Below, piece by piece: positions 7,144-14,403 of a stretch of 18,186 nucleotides of DNA. A program made the translations under genes and the position numbers. This stretch comes from an uncultured Oscillospiraceae bacterium (GTDB lineage Bacteria > Bacillota > Clostridia > Oscillospirales > Oscillospiraceae), in NCBI GenBank assembly GCA_934546685.1, contig CAKTEB010000048.1:1-18186 (forward strand), in the 5' to 3' direction. Within the stretch, counting starts at the first letter, position 1. Each line of letters opens with the position of its first letter. The notes below the pieces were generated by a model, which was not told the origin of the DNA, did not search any database, and saw nothing but the letters and a program-made list of their open reading frames with translations.

Positions 7144-7905
7144 TTAGAGAATTTCCGGGCCGTTCATCCGGGGACCGTCATCATCGTCTCTGCGATAGTT
7201 GGGGCAATCCTGGCCGGACTTTTGGCCGCGCTTTTTCAGAAGCAGACCCACTGCCAGAAATATGATGCCCAAGATCACATAGATCGCGGAGGTATAGAGC
7301 AGGCTGCAGTGCTCATCGTCCACCCGCTGCTGGAAGCTGTCAGGGCCGGAACCCTTATAGATCAGCTCCACGGGTACGGAATCAAAGGTAAAGCCCTGAT
7401 CCATGAGGCTGTCGATATACTCCTCATAGAAGCCCTTTAGATCGTCGGACTCGTAGTCCTGGGCCACGCCGCAGATGCTGTCCATGGTCAGGTCGCCCAT
7501 CTGCTGGGTGCTGTCATTCAGATAGTTCTCCAGTGTCTGGTGGATGTCGTCGTCGGTGGCCACGGCCAGGGTGATGACCAGAGCTTTGTCGCCCTTGCCG
7601 CCGAAGGCAACGGCGTAATAGTTGGTGGTCACATTGTCGTCGGTGCTGCCGTAGGCGAAGCTGTCCAGTATCACAGTCTCGCCCAGATCGTAGCTGCCGC
7701 CGTCCTGAAAGTCATCTGCGGTCAGTGCTGAGGCCTCCTGCAGAGCTTCGGGCTTTTGCAGCAGCTTGGGCACGTTCCACAGGCCCAGCACGATGAGGCC
7801 CAGGCCGATGGTCACAAACATCCGGGTCAAAACGCCCTTGGTGGTACTGGGCTTGCGGGGCTGTTTCTCCGGGGTGCGGCGATCCTCTAAACTGATCTGA
7901 TCCAT
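7144..7905 (-). CDS. Two-pass membrane protein of unknown function
   Basis: A 253-aa protein not assigned to a family. It has a short charged cytoplasmic N-terminus, one helix at about 30-48 (VTIGLGLIVLGLW), an acidic extracytoplasmic domain of about 155 residues, and a second helix at about 208-228 (YVILGIIFLAVGLLL). A basic then Asp-rich tail (RRDDDD) ends the protein. The outer domain contains FAYGSTDDNVTTNYYAVAFGGKGDKALVI-type beta segments, here quoted in part only as VTTNYYAVAFGGKGDK. The ATG at 7905 follows GAGAGG at good spacing. It begins 21 nt after the stop of the ThyX-like gene and shares its transcript. No signal for secretion or enzymatic motif is visible. Confidence 0.8.
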   Translation of the reverse strand: MDQISLEDRRTPEKQPRKPSTTKGVLTRMFVTIGLGLIVLGLWNVPKLLQKPEALQEASALTADDFQDGGSYDLGETVILDSFAYGSTDDNVTTNYYAVAFGGKGDKALVITLAVATDDDIHQTLENYLNDSTQQMGDLTMDSICGVAQDYESDDLKGFYEEYIDSLMDQGFTFDSVPVELIYKGSGPDSFQQRVDDEHCSLLYTSAIYVILGIIFLAVGLLLKKRGQKSGQDCPNYRRDDDDGPRMNGPEIL

Positions 7906-7926
7906 GTTCGATTCCTCTCTTATAGG

Positions 7927-8571
7927 TTAGTCCTTTTTCAGTGTGATGAGCTCCTTTGCCATGGGCAGGGTCTCAATCCAGTCGCAGACTACATGCCAGT
8001 CCGGCAGCCGGTGATTCCGCCGCTGGGCGTAGATATTCTTGAGGCAGCGGTAGTTGGTGGTCATGCCTGCCATGAGCTCAAAGCCGGAGGGGAGATTGTA
8101 GAGAAGCTCCAGATAAGCCTCCTTCTTGCGCTCGGGATCCTTGGCTGCGTCGATCTCATTGTAGACCTGCTGGAGCCGCTGGGCCTCGGCAATCTCCGCA
8201 GGGCTGGTGTACTGGTTGCAGCAGTCGGCGATCTGGAACCGGGCCACCCGGTGCATGGTGGACATGGAGGAGATAAAGTTCAGGAACGTATAGCGCTCCG
8301 CCTCCACCCAGGCCTTGTTGGTGAGGGTCAGGTCGAAATTCACCACAATGCCCGTGAGAAATTGGTCGTGGCCGCCCTCGGAGATGGAGGCGAGCTTGAT
8401 GGCGCGCTTGATATGGGGATTGGTGTAGTCCCCAGCCTCACGGCACTGGCGGATGGTCTCCACCGCTTCGGAGAATTCTTGGGGGGTGGGAGCGGTAGCC
8501 AGCATGGAGTAGCCGCTGCGGAAGATGGAGCTGTCGAGACCGTAGAGCTCCACATTTTGTATGGTCGTCAA
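7927..8571 (-). CDS. Divergent ThyX-like (FAD-dependent thymidylate synthase superfamily) protein
   Basis: A 214-aa soluble protein. The C-terminal stretch MTTNYRCLKNIYAQRRNHRLP (about 170-190) has the N-x-R-x-L...R spacing of the ThyX C-terminal motif, and FDLTLTNKAWVEAERYTF followed by SSMSTMHR (about 79-108) lies where ThyX carries its RHR-x7-S flavin/dUMP signature. The canonical RHR is not present (ERY at best), so ordinary ThyX catalysis is doubtful. It resembles, from memory, ThyX-like proteins of phages and Clostridia with unproven function. The start is TTG at 8571: GAGGG lies 7 nt upstream and no in-frame ATG exists near it. It leads a two-gene operon from the promoter at 8606-8634. 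The reading frame is certain; the family assignment is moderate. Confidence 0.8.
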   Translation of the reverse strand: MTTIQNVELYGLDSSIFRSGYSMLATAPTPQEFSEAVETIRQCREAGDYTNPHIKRAIKLASISEGGHDQFLTGIVVNFDLTLTNKAWVEAERYTFLNFISSMSTMHRVARFQIADCCNQYTSPAEIAEAQRLQQVYNEIDAAKDPERKKEAYLELLYNLPSGFELMAGMTTNYRCLKNIYAQRRNHRLPDWHVVCDWIETLPMAKELITLKKD

Positions 8572-8605
8572 GGGGCATCCCTCTTTCTATTTTGATCTTG
8601 CCGCT

Positions 8606-8634
8606 ATCATAGCATAATCCTAAGAAAATTACAA
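8606..8634 (-). promoter_or_regulatory. Sigma-A promoter of the ThyX-like/membrane-protein operon
   Basis: TTGTAA (8634-8629), a 17-nt spacer and TATGAT (8611-8606) with an extended -10 TG. The RNA would start near 8599, giving a leader of about 28 nt. Confidence 0.75.
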
Positions 8635-8658
8635 CATGGAAGCAGATGGGGCGGGGTC

Positions 8659-8687
8659 TTGCATTCTAATGTGGAACAGGGTATAAT
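8659..8687 (+). promoter_or_regulatory. Sigma-A promoter of the DEAD-helicase/DprA-like operon
   Basis: TTGCAT (8659-8664), a 17-nt spacer and a perfect TATAAT (8682-8687). The start near 8694 gives a leader of about 35 nt, too short for a cold-shock type leader. Confidence 0.8.
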
Positions 8688-8728
8688 GAAACAAATTGGC
8701 ATAAAATATCATAGTATAGAGGTTGAAA

Positions 8729-9910
8729 ATGGATCATATTACATTTGAAGGTCTGGGCGTAAGCCCGGAGATCCTCCAGGCGTTGGAGAAAAAGGGCTAC
8801 GGCTATCCTACCCAGGTACAGGAGGAGGCCATTCCGCCCCTGCTGGAGTGGAAGGACGTGATCGCCAAGGCTCCCACGGGTACCGGCAAGACCTTTGCCT
8901 TCGGCATCCCCGTCATCGAGCATATCGACATGGAAAATGAAGCGGTGCAGGCGGCCATTCTGGCCCCCACCAGAGAGCTGGCTATTCAGATCGGCGATGA
9001 GCTCCGGAGCCTTTTGGAGTTCAAGAAGGGCATCCGGGTGGCGGTGCTCTATGGCGGCCAGCGGCTGGACGCCCAGGCCAAGCAGCTGGCCAAGAAGCCG
9101 CAGATCGTGGTGGCCACTCCGGGTCGGCTCATGGATCACTACAAGCGGAAGAACATTCGCTTTGACGGCATCAAGACCGTGGTGCTGGACGAGGCGGACC
9201 GGATGCTGGATATGGGCTTCTTTAAGGATGTCACCGGCATCATCGAAAAGATGAAGAACCGTACCAATATGGGCCTGTTCTCCGCCACCATCTCCCAGGA
9301 GGTCATGACCGTCAGCTGGATGTATCAGCGGGACGAGGTGGAGATCACCGTGCAGCCCAAGGAGGAGAGCCGCCCGGATATCGACCAGTACGCCATCACC
9401 TGCAACGGCATCGAAAAGCTAATGACTACCCTCCAGCTGCTGGACAGCCAGGGCTTTGAACGGGTCATTATCTTCTGCAACACCAAGCACATGTGTCAGC
9501 GGCTCTGCGATGATATGCAGGGGAGAAGCTATACTGTGGACTGCCTCCACGGCGATATCCGTCAGAGTCAGCGGGAAAAGGTCATGCAGAAGTTTCGGGA
9601 CGGAAAGCTCAACGTGCTGGTGGCCACGGATGTTGCCTCACGAGGCATCGACGTGGACGATGTGGACTGCGTCATCAACTACGATATCCCTGAGGAAAAC
9701 GAATACTATATCCATCGGATCGGACGCACTGGCCGGGCCCGCAGAAAGGGCGCGGCCTATACCCTGGTGGGCTCCCTGCTGGAGAAGACGAAGCTGGACG
9801 AGATCGCCAAATACTCCAACTTCACCATTAAGCCGGTGAAGCTCACCGATGACGGACGGCTTGTGGAGGTGGAAGTGAAGAAGCCTCAGATCAAGCTGAA
9901 ATATCGATGA
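8729..9910 (+). CDS. DEAD-box ATP-dependent RNA helicase
   Basis: RNA helicase of the CshA/DbpA class (393 aa), acting in RNA remodelling, ribosome assembly or mRNA decay. All motifs are intact: Q motif (FEGLGV...YPTQVQ), I APTGTGKT (48-55), Ia PTRELA, GG, Ib TPGR, II DEAD (154-157), III SAT (185-187), IV VIIFCNT, V ATDVASRGID and VI HRIGRTGR (329-336). It ends about 50 residues after motif VI, so it lacks the basic or RRM-like C-terminal extension of CshA and DbpA: it is close to a bare helicase core. The ATG at 8729 is six bases after AGAGG; the TTG at 8723 is less likely. It overlaps the next gene by 4 bp (ATGA). The exact subfamily is not assigned. Confidence 0.95.
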   Translation: MDHITFEGLGVSPEILQALEKKGYGYPTQVQEEAIPPLLEWKDVIAKAPTGTGKTFAFGIPVIEHIDMENEAVQAAILAPTRELAIQIGDELRSLLEFKKGIRVAVLYGGQRLDAQAKQLAKKPQIVVATPGRLMDHYKRKNIRFDGIKTVVLDEADRMLDMGFFKDVTGIIEKMKNRTNMGLFSATISQEVMTVSWMYQRDEVEITVQPKEESRPDIDQYAITCNGIEKLMTTLQLLDSQGFERVIIFCNTKHMCQRLCDDMQGRSYTVDCLHGDIRQSQREKVMQKFRDGKLNVLVATDVASRGIDVDDVDCVINYDIPEENEYYIHRIGRTGRARRKGAAYTLVGSLLEKTKLDEIAKYSNFTIKPVKLTDDGRLVEVEVKKPQIKLKYR

Positions 9911-10830
9911 GAACCTATTCCCAGCCGGAACGGGCCATGCTGCTGCTCTATGCCCTGCTGGGGACGCCCCTGCGGGAGAGTCTGTACCGGCGGCTCCAAC
10001 GGGCGTTCCAGGCCCTGGGACCCGGGGACGATGATCTGAATGAAGAGCTCAGCGAAAGCCATCTTGCGCGCCTGGGCTGCACGGCGGAGGAGGCTGGGGA
10101 GATCCTGGGCCGCCTGGGGCAGGATCAGCTGCTGGACCGTTTCCTCTGGAAATTAGATCGCCTGGGCATTCAGGTCATTACCAAGCTGAGCCCGGAATAT
10201 CCCGAAAGACTTCGGGAGAAGCTGGGGGACTACGCACCCCTGGTGCTGTTCTGCGCCGGGGATCTTACGCTGTTTCAGAAGCCCTGTATTTCCCTGGTGG
10301 GCTCCCGGCGACTCAGAAGGCCGGGACAGAACTTCGCCCAGGCCGCGGGCCGGGCAATGGTGCGCCAGGGCTATGTATACTGCTCCGGGGGAGCTAATGG
10401 GGCGGACAGCCTGGGCTTTTCCGGCGCCATGGAGCAGGGGGGAAGTGCGGTCTTGTTTTTGGCGGACAGCTTGCTTACCCACAAGGATGAGCCGCGGTAT
10501 CGGAGAGCGCTGGAGTCCGGACGGCTCCTTTTGGTGTCGGAGCAGGGGGCGGATATGGCGTTTACTACGCCCAGAGCTCTGAGCCGGAACCGGCTGATCC
10601 ATGCCCTGCCGGTGATGACTCTGGTTGCTCAGTCTGCTTATGGCTCCGGCGGCACCTGGAACGGCACGCTGGAGAACCTCAAAAACCAGTGGAGCCCAGT
10701 GTATATGTTCTCTGGCGAACCCAAGGATCCCGGTACCGTGGGCCTTATCGAACGGGGCGCTGCACCGGTGACCATGGAGGAATTGTCGGCGCTCTCGGAG
10801 CTCCTGCCGGAGCAGACAACGTTATACTAA
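9907..10830 (+). CDS. Divergent DprA/Smf-like Rossmann-fold protein
   Basis: A 307-aa protein of the DprA/Smf superfamily; DprA proper loads RecA on single-stranded DNA during natural transformation. An N-terminal helical region (about 1-90) precedes the Rossmann fold. The fold shows ISLVGSRRL (128-136), SGGANGAD (160-167, for the usual SGxAxGID), SEQGADMAF (211-219), SRNRLIHALP (226-235, the RNR motif), GSGGTWNG (246-253) and a final GLIERGA. The usual C-terminal winged helix is missing: only about 25 residues follow. Several signature positions differ from canonical DprA, so this may be a paralogue with another role. It is coupled by an ATGA overlap to the helicase. Family membership is well supported, the function is not. 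Confidence 0.82.
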   Translation: MRTYSQPERAMLLLYALLGTPLRESLYRRLQRAFQALGPGDDDLNEELSESHLARLGCTAEEAGEILGRLGQDQLLDRFLWKLDRLGIQVITKLSPEYPERLREKLGDYAPLVLFCAGDLTLFQKPCISLVGSRRLRRPGQNFAQAAGRAMVRQGYVYCSGGANGADSLGFSGAMEQGGSAVLFLADSLLTHKDEPRYRRALESGRLLLVSEQGADMAFTTPRALSRNRLIHALPVMTLVAQSAYGSGGTWNGTLENLKNQWSPVYMFSGEPKDPGTVGLIERGAAPVTMEELSALSELLPEQTTLY

Positions 10831-10843
10831 AATTTGATTTTTG

Positions 10844-10889
10844 ATTTATCGTCCATGGGGCCAAGCGGCTCCGGACGATAAATTATTTT
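10844..10889 (+). terminator. Terminator-like hairpin after the DprA-like gene
   Basis: ATTTATCGTCC (10844-10854) pairs perfectly with GGACGATAAAT (10873-10883). Inside, GGGGCC and GGCTCC pair around AAGC (one G-T). TATTTT follows. It ends the DEAD/DprA operon, although the T run is short; it may instead belong to the structured element that starts right after it. Confidence 0.65.
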
Positions 10890-11022
10890 CGCCGGAACGG
10901 AGCTGCGGCCGCCAAATGGTTACAAATTTCTCCCGGTGGCCGGAACCCCTGGCCCACACGGGCTTCCGGCGGTTTCACGGAAAAATACGCCTGAAAATCC
11001 TATGATTTCACCGTAGTTTTCC
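10890..11022. other. Structured non-coding element (three-way junction plus hairpin)
   Basis: No gene is seen here. Hand folding gives an outer stem CGCCGGAA (10890-10897) with TTCCGGCG (10964-10971). Inside are stem CGGCCGCC (10906-10913) with GGTGGCCG (10935-10942) and a 4-bp hairpin GCCC/GGGC (10952-10963). A second imperfect hairpin spans 10979-11022 (GGAAAA/TTTTCC, TAC/GTA, TGAAA/TTTCA). Strand is unknown since the stems work either way. It could be a dispersed intergenic repeat or a structured RNA. No Rfam family is recognised. The stretch 11023-11087 holds only weak pairings. Confidence 0.4.
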
Positions 11023-11087
11023 CTGGGGGACATTATGGAAACCCGACCCCACCATAGGGTGACAGAAAGCTGCGATCCAGGAGAAAA

Positions 11088-11133
11088 CCACAATATATTG
11101 TTTCTGTAAGTAAACTGACACTAAATGTAGTAA
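11088..11133. promoter_or_regulatory. Tandem NrdR-box-like operators upstream of nrdD
   Basis: Two 16-bp AT-rich palindromes, CCACAATATATTGTTT (11088-11103) and ACACTAAATGTAGTAA (11118-11133), start exactly 30 bp apart, about three helical turns. They match the recalled NrdR consensus acaCwAtATaTwGtgt at about 14 and 12 of 16 positions. They lie just upstream of the nrdD promoter, the usual place for the ATP-cone repressor NrdR. nrdR itself is not in the window. Confidence 0.72.
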
Positions 11134-11141
11134 TTTTGTTC

Positions 11142-11169
11142 TTGCATTCCACAGGCTATGTGATATAAT
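11142..11169 (+). promoter_or_regulatory. Sigma-A promoter of nrdD-nrdG-dut
   Basis: TTGCAT (11142-11147), a 16-nt spacer and TATAAT (11164-11169) with an extended -10 (TGA before TATAAT). The RNA start near 11176 gives a 5' leader of about 135 nt, in which no known riboswitch is recognised. Confidence 0.8.
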
Positions 11170-11311
11170 ATGGCTACTGTTTTATCACCCATACCATGCG
11201 GCGCGGATCGCCTTATCTCTCATCGGAGTGTTCTCGGGCGCTTCGATGAACTTGTGTCAGGCAGGCGCCAGTATCACCAGATGTGCAATCAGCCAAGACG
11301 GAGGAAGAAAT

Positions 11312-13441
11312 ATGCAAGTTGTGAAAAGAGACGGCTCGATTGTGGCTTTTGACCGCAGCAAGATCATTTCCGCCATTCAGAAGGCAAACAATTCCGTGGA
11401 CGAAGAGGACCGTATCGACCAGGGTACCATCGAGCGGATCACCCGCACCATCGAGCAGCGGCACAAGCCCCGACTGCTGGTGGAAGACATCCAGGACATG
11501 GTGGAGAAGCAGCTCATGGAGCAGGACAAGTATGTCCTGGCCAAAAACTACATCATCTACCGCTATAACCGTGCCCTGATCCGCAAGCAGAACACCACCG
11601 ACGAGAGCATCCTGAGCCTGCTTCATAACACCAATAAGGAGCTGGCGGAGGAGAACAGCAACAAGAACACCGTCATTGCCTCCACTCAGCGGGACTATAT
11701 CGCCGGTGAGGTGTCCCGGGACCTGACCCGGCGGATCCTGCTGCCGGAGAAGATCTCCAAGGCCCATGACGAGGGCGTGCTGCACTTCCACGATGCGGAC
11801 TATTTCGTGCAGCCCATCTTCAACTGCTGCCTCATCAACATCGGGGACATGCTGGACAACGGCACCATGATGAACGGCAAGCTCATCGAGTCTCCCAAGA
11901 GCTTTCAGGTGGCCTGCAATGTAATGACCCAGATCATCGCCAACGTGGCCTCCAATCAGTACGGCGGCCAGAGCGTGGACGTGAGCCATCTGGGCAAGTA
12001 TCTGCGGAAAAGCTACAACAAGTTCAAAAAGCGCATCACCGAGGAGTGTCAAGGGGAGGGCGTCTCGGAACGGCTCGTTGAGAAGATCACCCAGGAGCGT
12101 CTGAAGGAGGAGCTGAAATCCGGCGTCCAGACCATTCAGTACCAGATCAACACCCTCATGACCACCAACGGCCAGTCGCCATTTGTGACACTGTTCCTGT
12201 ACCTCAAGGAGGGGGACCCCTACATCAAGGAAAACGCCATGATCGTAGAGGAAATCCTGCGCCAGCGGCTGGAGGGCATCAAGAATGCCTCCGGCGTCTA
12301 TGTGACCCCGGCCTTCCCCAAGCTGGTCTATGTACTGGATGAGAACAACTGCCTCCGGGGCGGCGAGTACGATTACATCACCCGTCTGGCGGTGAAGTGC
12401 TCCGCCAAGCGCATGTATCCCGACTACATCTCCGCCAAGAAAATGCGGGAGAACTACGAGGGCAACGTCTTCGCGCCCATGGGCTGCCGCTCCTTCCTGG
12501 CACCCTGGAAGGACGAGAACGGCGAATACAAGTTCGAGGGCCGGTTCAACCAGGGCGTGGTTTCCATCAACCTGCCCCAGATCGGCATTCTCTGCAAGGG
12601 CGACGAGGAAAAGTTCTGGAAGCTGCTGGACGAGCGGCTGGAGCTGTGCTTTGAGGCCCTCATGTGCCGCCACAATGCCCTGAAGGGCGTGGTCAGCGAC
12701 GTAAGCCCCGTGCATTGGCAGTATGGCGCTATCGCCCGGCTCAAAAAGGGCGAGACCATCGATAAGTTCCTCTATGGCGGTTATTCCTCCATCTCCCTGG
12801 GCTACATTGGCCTCTATGAGCTGACCATGCTCATGAAGGGCGTCAGCCAGACGGATCCCGTGGGCGAGGAGTTCGCCGTACGGGTCATGAAGTACCTGCG
12901 TGAGACCTGTGACCGCTGGAAGGCGGAGACCAACATCGGCTTTGCCCTCTACGGCACACCGGCGGAAAGCCTGTGCTACCGCTTTGCCCGCATTGACAAG
13001 GAGCGCTTTGGCACCATCCCCAACGTCACCGACAAGGGCTACTACACCAACTCCTACCATGTGGACGTGCGCGAGGAGATCGATGCCTTCTCCAAGTTCG
13101 ATTTTGAGAGCCAGTTCCAGGCGATTTCCTCCGGCGGCGCCATCAGCTATGTGGAGATCCCCAATATGCGCCACAACCTCACGGCGCTGGCCGAGGTGGT
13201 GCAGTACATCTATGACAACATCCAGTATGCGGAGTTCAACACCAAGAGCGACTACTGCCAGGTCTGCGGCTTCGACGGAGAAATCATCATCAACGACGAC
13301 TATCAGTGGCAGTGCCCCAACTGCGGCAACACCGACCAGACCAGAATGAACGTCACCCGCCGTACCTGTGGCTATCTGGGTGAAAACTACTGGAACGAGG
13401 GCAAGACCAAGGAAATCAAGGCAAGGGTGATGCACCTGTGA
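11312..13441 (+). CDS. nrdD: Anaerobic (class III) ribonucleoside-triphosphate reductase
   Basis: Glycyl-radical enzyme that reduces NTPs to dNTPs without oxygen (709 aa, normal length). An N-terminal ATP-cone (about 1-92, VVKRDGSIVAFDRSKI) senses ATP/dATP. The catalytic barrel follows (NCCLINIGDMLDNG, NQYGGQSVDVSHLGKY). Near the C-terminus a four-Cys zinc site (CQVC...CPNC) precedes the radical loop RRTCGYLGENYW, with the radical Gly at about 687. The start ATG at 11312 follows GGAGGAAGAAAT; the frame extends to 11228 but has no ribosome-binding site there. It overlaps nrdG by 4 bp (GTGA), so activase synthesis is coupled. Upstream sit a promoter and two NrdR-like boxes. All expected residues are present. 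Confidence 0.97.
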   Translation: MQVVKRDGSIVAFDRSKIISAIQKANNSVDEEDRIDQGTIERITRTIEQRHKPRLLVEDIQDMVEKQLMEQDKYVLAKNYIIYRYNRALIRKQNTTDESILSLLHNTNKELAEENSNKNTVIASTQRDYIAGEVSRDLTRRILLPEKISKAHDEGVLHFHDADYFVQPIFNCCLINIGDMLDNGTMMNGKLIESPKSFQVACNVMTQIIANVASNQYGGQSVDVSHLGKYLRKSYNKFKKRITEECQGEGVSERLVEKITQERLKEELKSGVQTIQYQINTLMTTNGQSPFVTLFLYLKEGDPYIKENAMIVEEILRQRLEGIKNASGVYVTPAFPKLVYVLDENNCLRGGEYDYITRLAVKCSAKRMYPDYISAKKMRENYEGNVFAPMGCRSFLAPWKDENGEYKFEGRFNQGVVSINLPQIGILCKGDEEKFWKLLDERLELCFEALMCRHNALKGVVSDVSPVHWQYGAIARLKKGETIDKFLYGGYSSISLGYIGLYELTMLMKGVSQTDPVGEEFAVRVMKYLRETCDRWKAETNIGFALYGTPAESLCYRFARIDKERFGTIPNVTDKGYYTNSYHVDVREEIDAFSKFDFESQFQAISSGGAISYVEIPNMRHNLTALAEVVQYIYDNIQYAEFNTKSDYCQVCGFDGEIIINDDYQWQCPNCGNTDQTRMNVTRRTCGYLGENYWNEGKTKEIKARVMHL

Positions 13442-13971
13442 ATTACAGCAAGATCAAGTGGCGGGATATCGCCGACGGCCCCGGCATTCGGGTGAGCCTG
13501 TTTGTATCCGGCTGCCGCCACCACTGCAAGGGCTGCTTTAACCCCGAAACCTGGAGCTTTGCCGCAGGAGAGCCTTATACCTCTGAAATTCAGGCGCGTA
13601 TTCTGGAGGGGCTGGGCAAGTCCTATATCCGGGGCCTGACCCTGCTGGGGGGCGAGCCCTTTGAGCCGGAGAATCAGCCGGAAGTGCTGAAGCTGTGCCA
13701 GAGCGTCCGGGCACGGTTCCCGGAGAAGACTATCTGGTGCTATTCCGGCTATAGACTGGAATCTGACATCTTAGCCGGAAAGCTGGGGCCGAGGGAGATC
13801 ACCATGGAGCTGCTTTCTCAGCTGGACGTGCTAGTGGACGGAGAGTTCCATGAAGCGGAAAAGAACCCGAATCTCCGGTTCCGGGGCTCCGCCAATCAGC
13901 GGCTGATCGACGTGAAACAGACCCTGGAGACCGGGGAGACTGTCCTTTGGGACGGTGGAAAGGAGCCCTAA
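13438..13971 (+). CDS. nrdG: Anaerobic ribonucleoside-triphosphate reductase activating protein
   Basis: Radical-SAM activase (177 aa) that makes the glycyl radical on NrdD from S-adenosylmethionine with a [4Fe-4S] cluster. The cluster ligands are CRHHCKGC (Cys26, Cys30, Cys33), followed by FNPETW. LLGGEPF (about 64-70) is the SAM-binding GGE motif, and IWCYSGY is typical of NrdG. The start is GTG at 13438, overlapping the nrdD stop, with no independent strong ribosome-binding site; translation is therefore probably coupled. Its stop TAA shares one base with the dut ATG. Confidence 0.96.
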   Translation: MNYSKIKWRDIADGPGIRVSLFVSGCRHHCKGCFNPETWSFAAGEPYTSEIQARILEGLGKSYIRGLTLLGGEPFEPENQPEVLKLCQSVRARFPEKTIWCYSGYRLESDILAGKLGPREITMELLSQLDVLVDGEFHEAEKNPNLRFRGSANQRLIDVKQTLETGETVLWDGGKEP

Positions 13972-14402
13972 TGAAGTATACAAAGCTGCGCCCCGGCGCG
14001 ATTACCCCTACCTATGGCTCCGCTGACGCGGCCGGGGCGGACCTGTACGCCTGTATTTCAGAGCCGGTGGTCATTGCACCTGGACAGACCGTGAAGATCC
14101 CCACGGGCATTGCCGTGGCCATTCCACAGGGCTATATGGGCCTGGTGTTTGCCCGGAGCAGTCTGGGCACGAAACGGGGCCTTGCTCCGGCCAATAAGGT
14201 TGGCGTTATCGACGCGGACTACCGTGGCGAGATCTTTGTATTCCTCCTGAACCATTCCGGCATTGCCCAGGAGGTGGCAGCGGGGGAGCGGATCGCCCAG
14301 CTGGCCATCGTTCCTGTTCGGCAGGAGACCTTTGAGGAAGTGGACTCCTTGGAGGAGACCCAGCGGGGAGAGGGCGGCTTCGGCTCCACCGGGAGGTTTT
14401 AG
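13971..14402 (+). CDS. dut: dUTP diphosphatase (trimeric dUTPase)
   Basis: Hydrolyses dUTP to dUMP and PPi, keeping uracil out of DNA and supplying dUMP for thymidylate synthesis (143 aa). All five trimeric dUTPase motifs are present: I AGADLYA, II ARSSLG (61-66), III GVIDADYRGE (78-87), IV GERIAQL (105-111) and V GEGGFGSTGRF (133-143), the last being the mobile lid at the extreme C-terminus. The ATG at 13971 is preceded by GGAAAGGAG; the upstream frame extension into nrdG is not used. Being the third gene after nrdD and nrdG, it joins dNTP production to dNTP sanitation under the same promoter. Confidence 0.97.
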   Translation: MKYTKLRPGAITPTYGSADAAGADLYACISEPVVIAPGQTVKIPTGIAVAIPQGYMGLVFARSSLGTKRGLAPANKVGVIDADYRGEIFVFLLNHSGIAQEVAAGERIAQLAIVPVRQETFEEVDSLEETQRGEGGFGSTGRF

Positions 14403-14403
14403 A

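Noticed and set aside
6676..7440. 254-codon plus-strand frame running from alr across the terminator into the convergent gene
   Set aside because: It crosses a strong hairpin and is read out of frame through alr and antisense through the membrane-protein gene.
7540..7731. 63-codon plus-strand frame inside the two-pass membrane-protein gene
   Set aside because: Antisense shadow with Val/Gly/His bias and no start signal.
11176..11311. Riboswitch in the nrdD 5' leader (for example cobalamin)
   Set aside because: No B12-box or other recognisable aptamer core; only short hairpins such as GGCG/CGCC are seen.
11170..11352. 60-codon frame at the nrdD promoter
   Set aside because: Its ATG follows directly on the TATAAT box, so it would precede the transcript start, and it runs out of frame into nrdD.
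11213..13435. 740-codon open frame antisense to nrdD
   Set aside because: It mirrors nrdD almost exactly; G/C-rich third positions remove stops on the opposite strand. Its composition (Leu/Val/His/Asp-rich repeats without motifs) is that of a shadow, and it has no ribosome-binding site.
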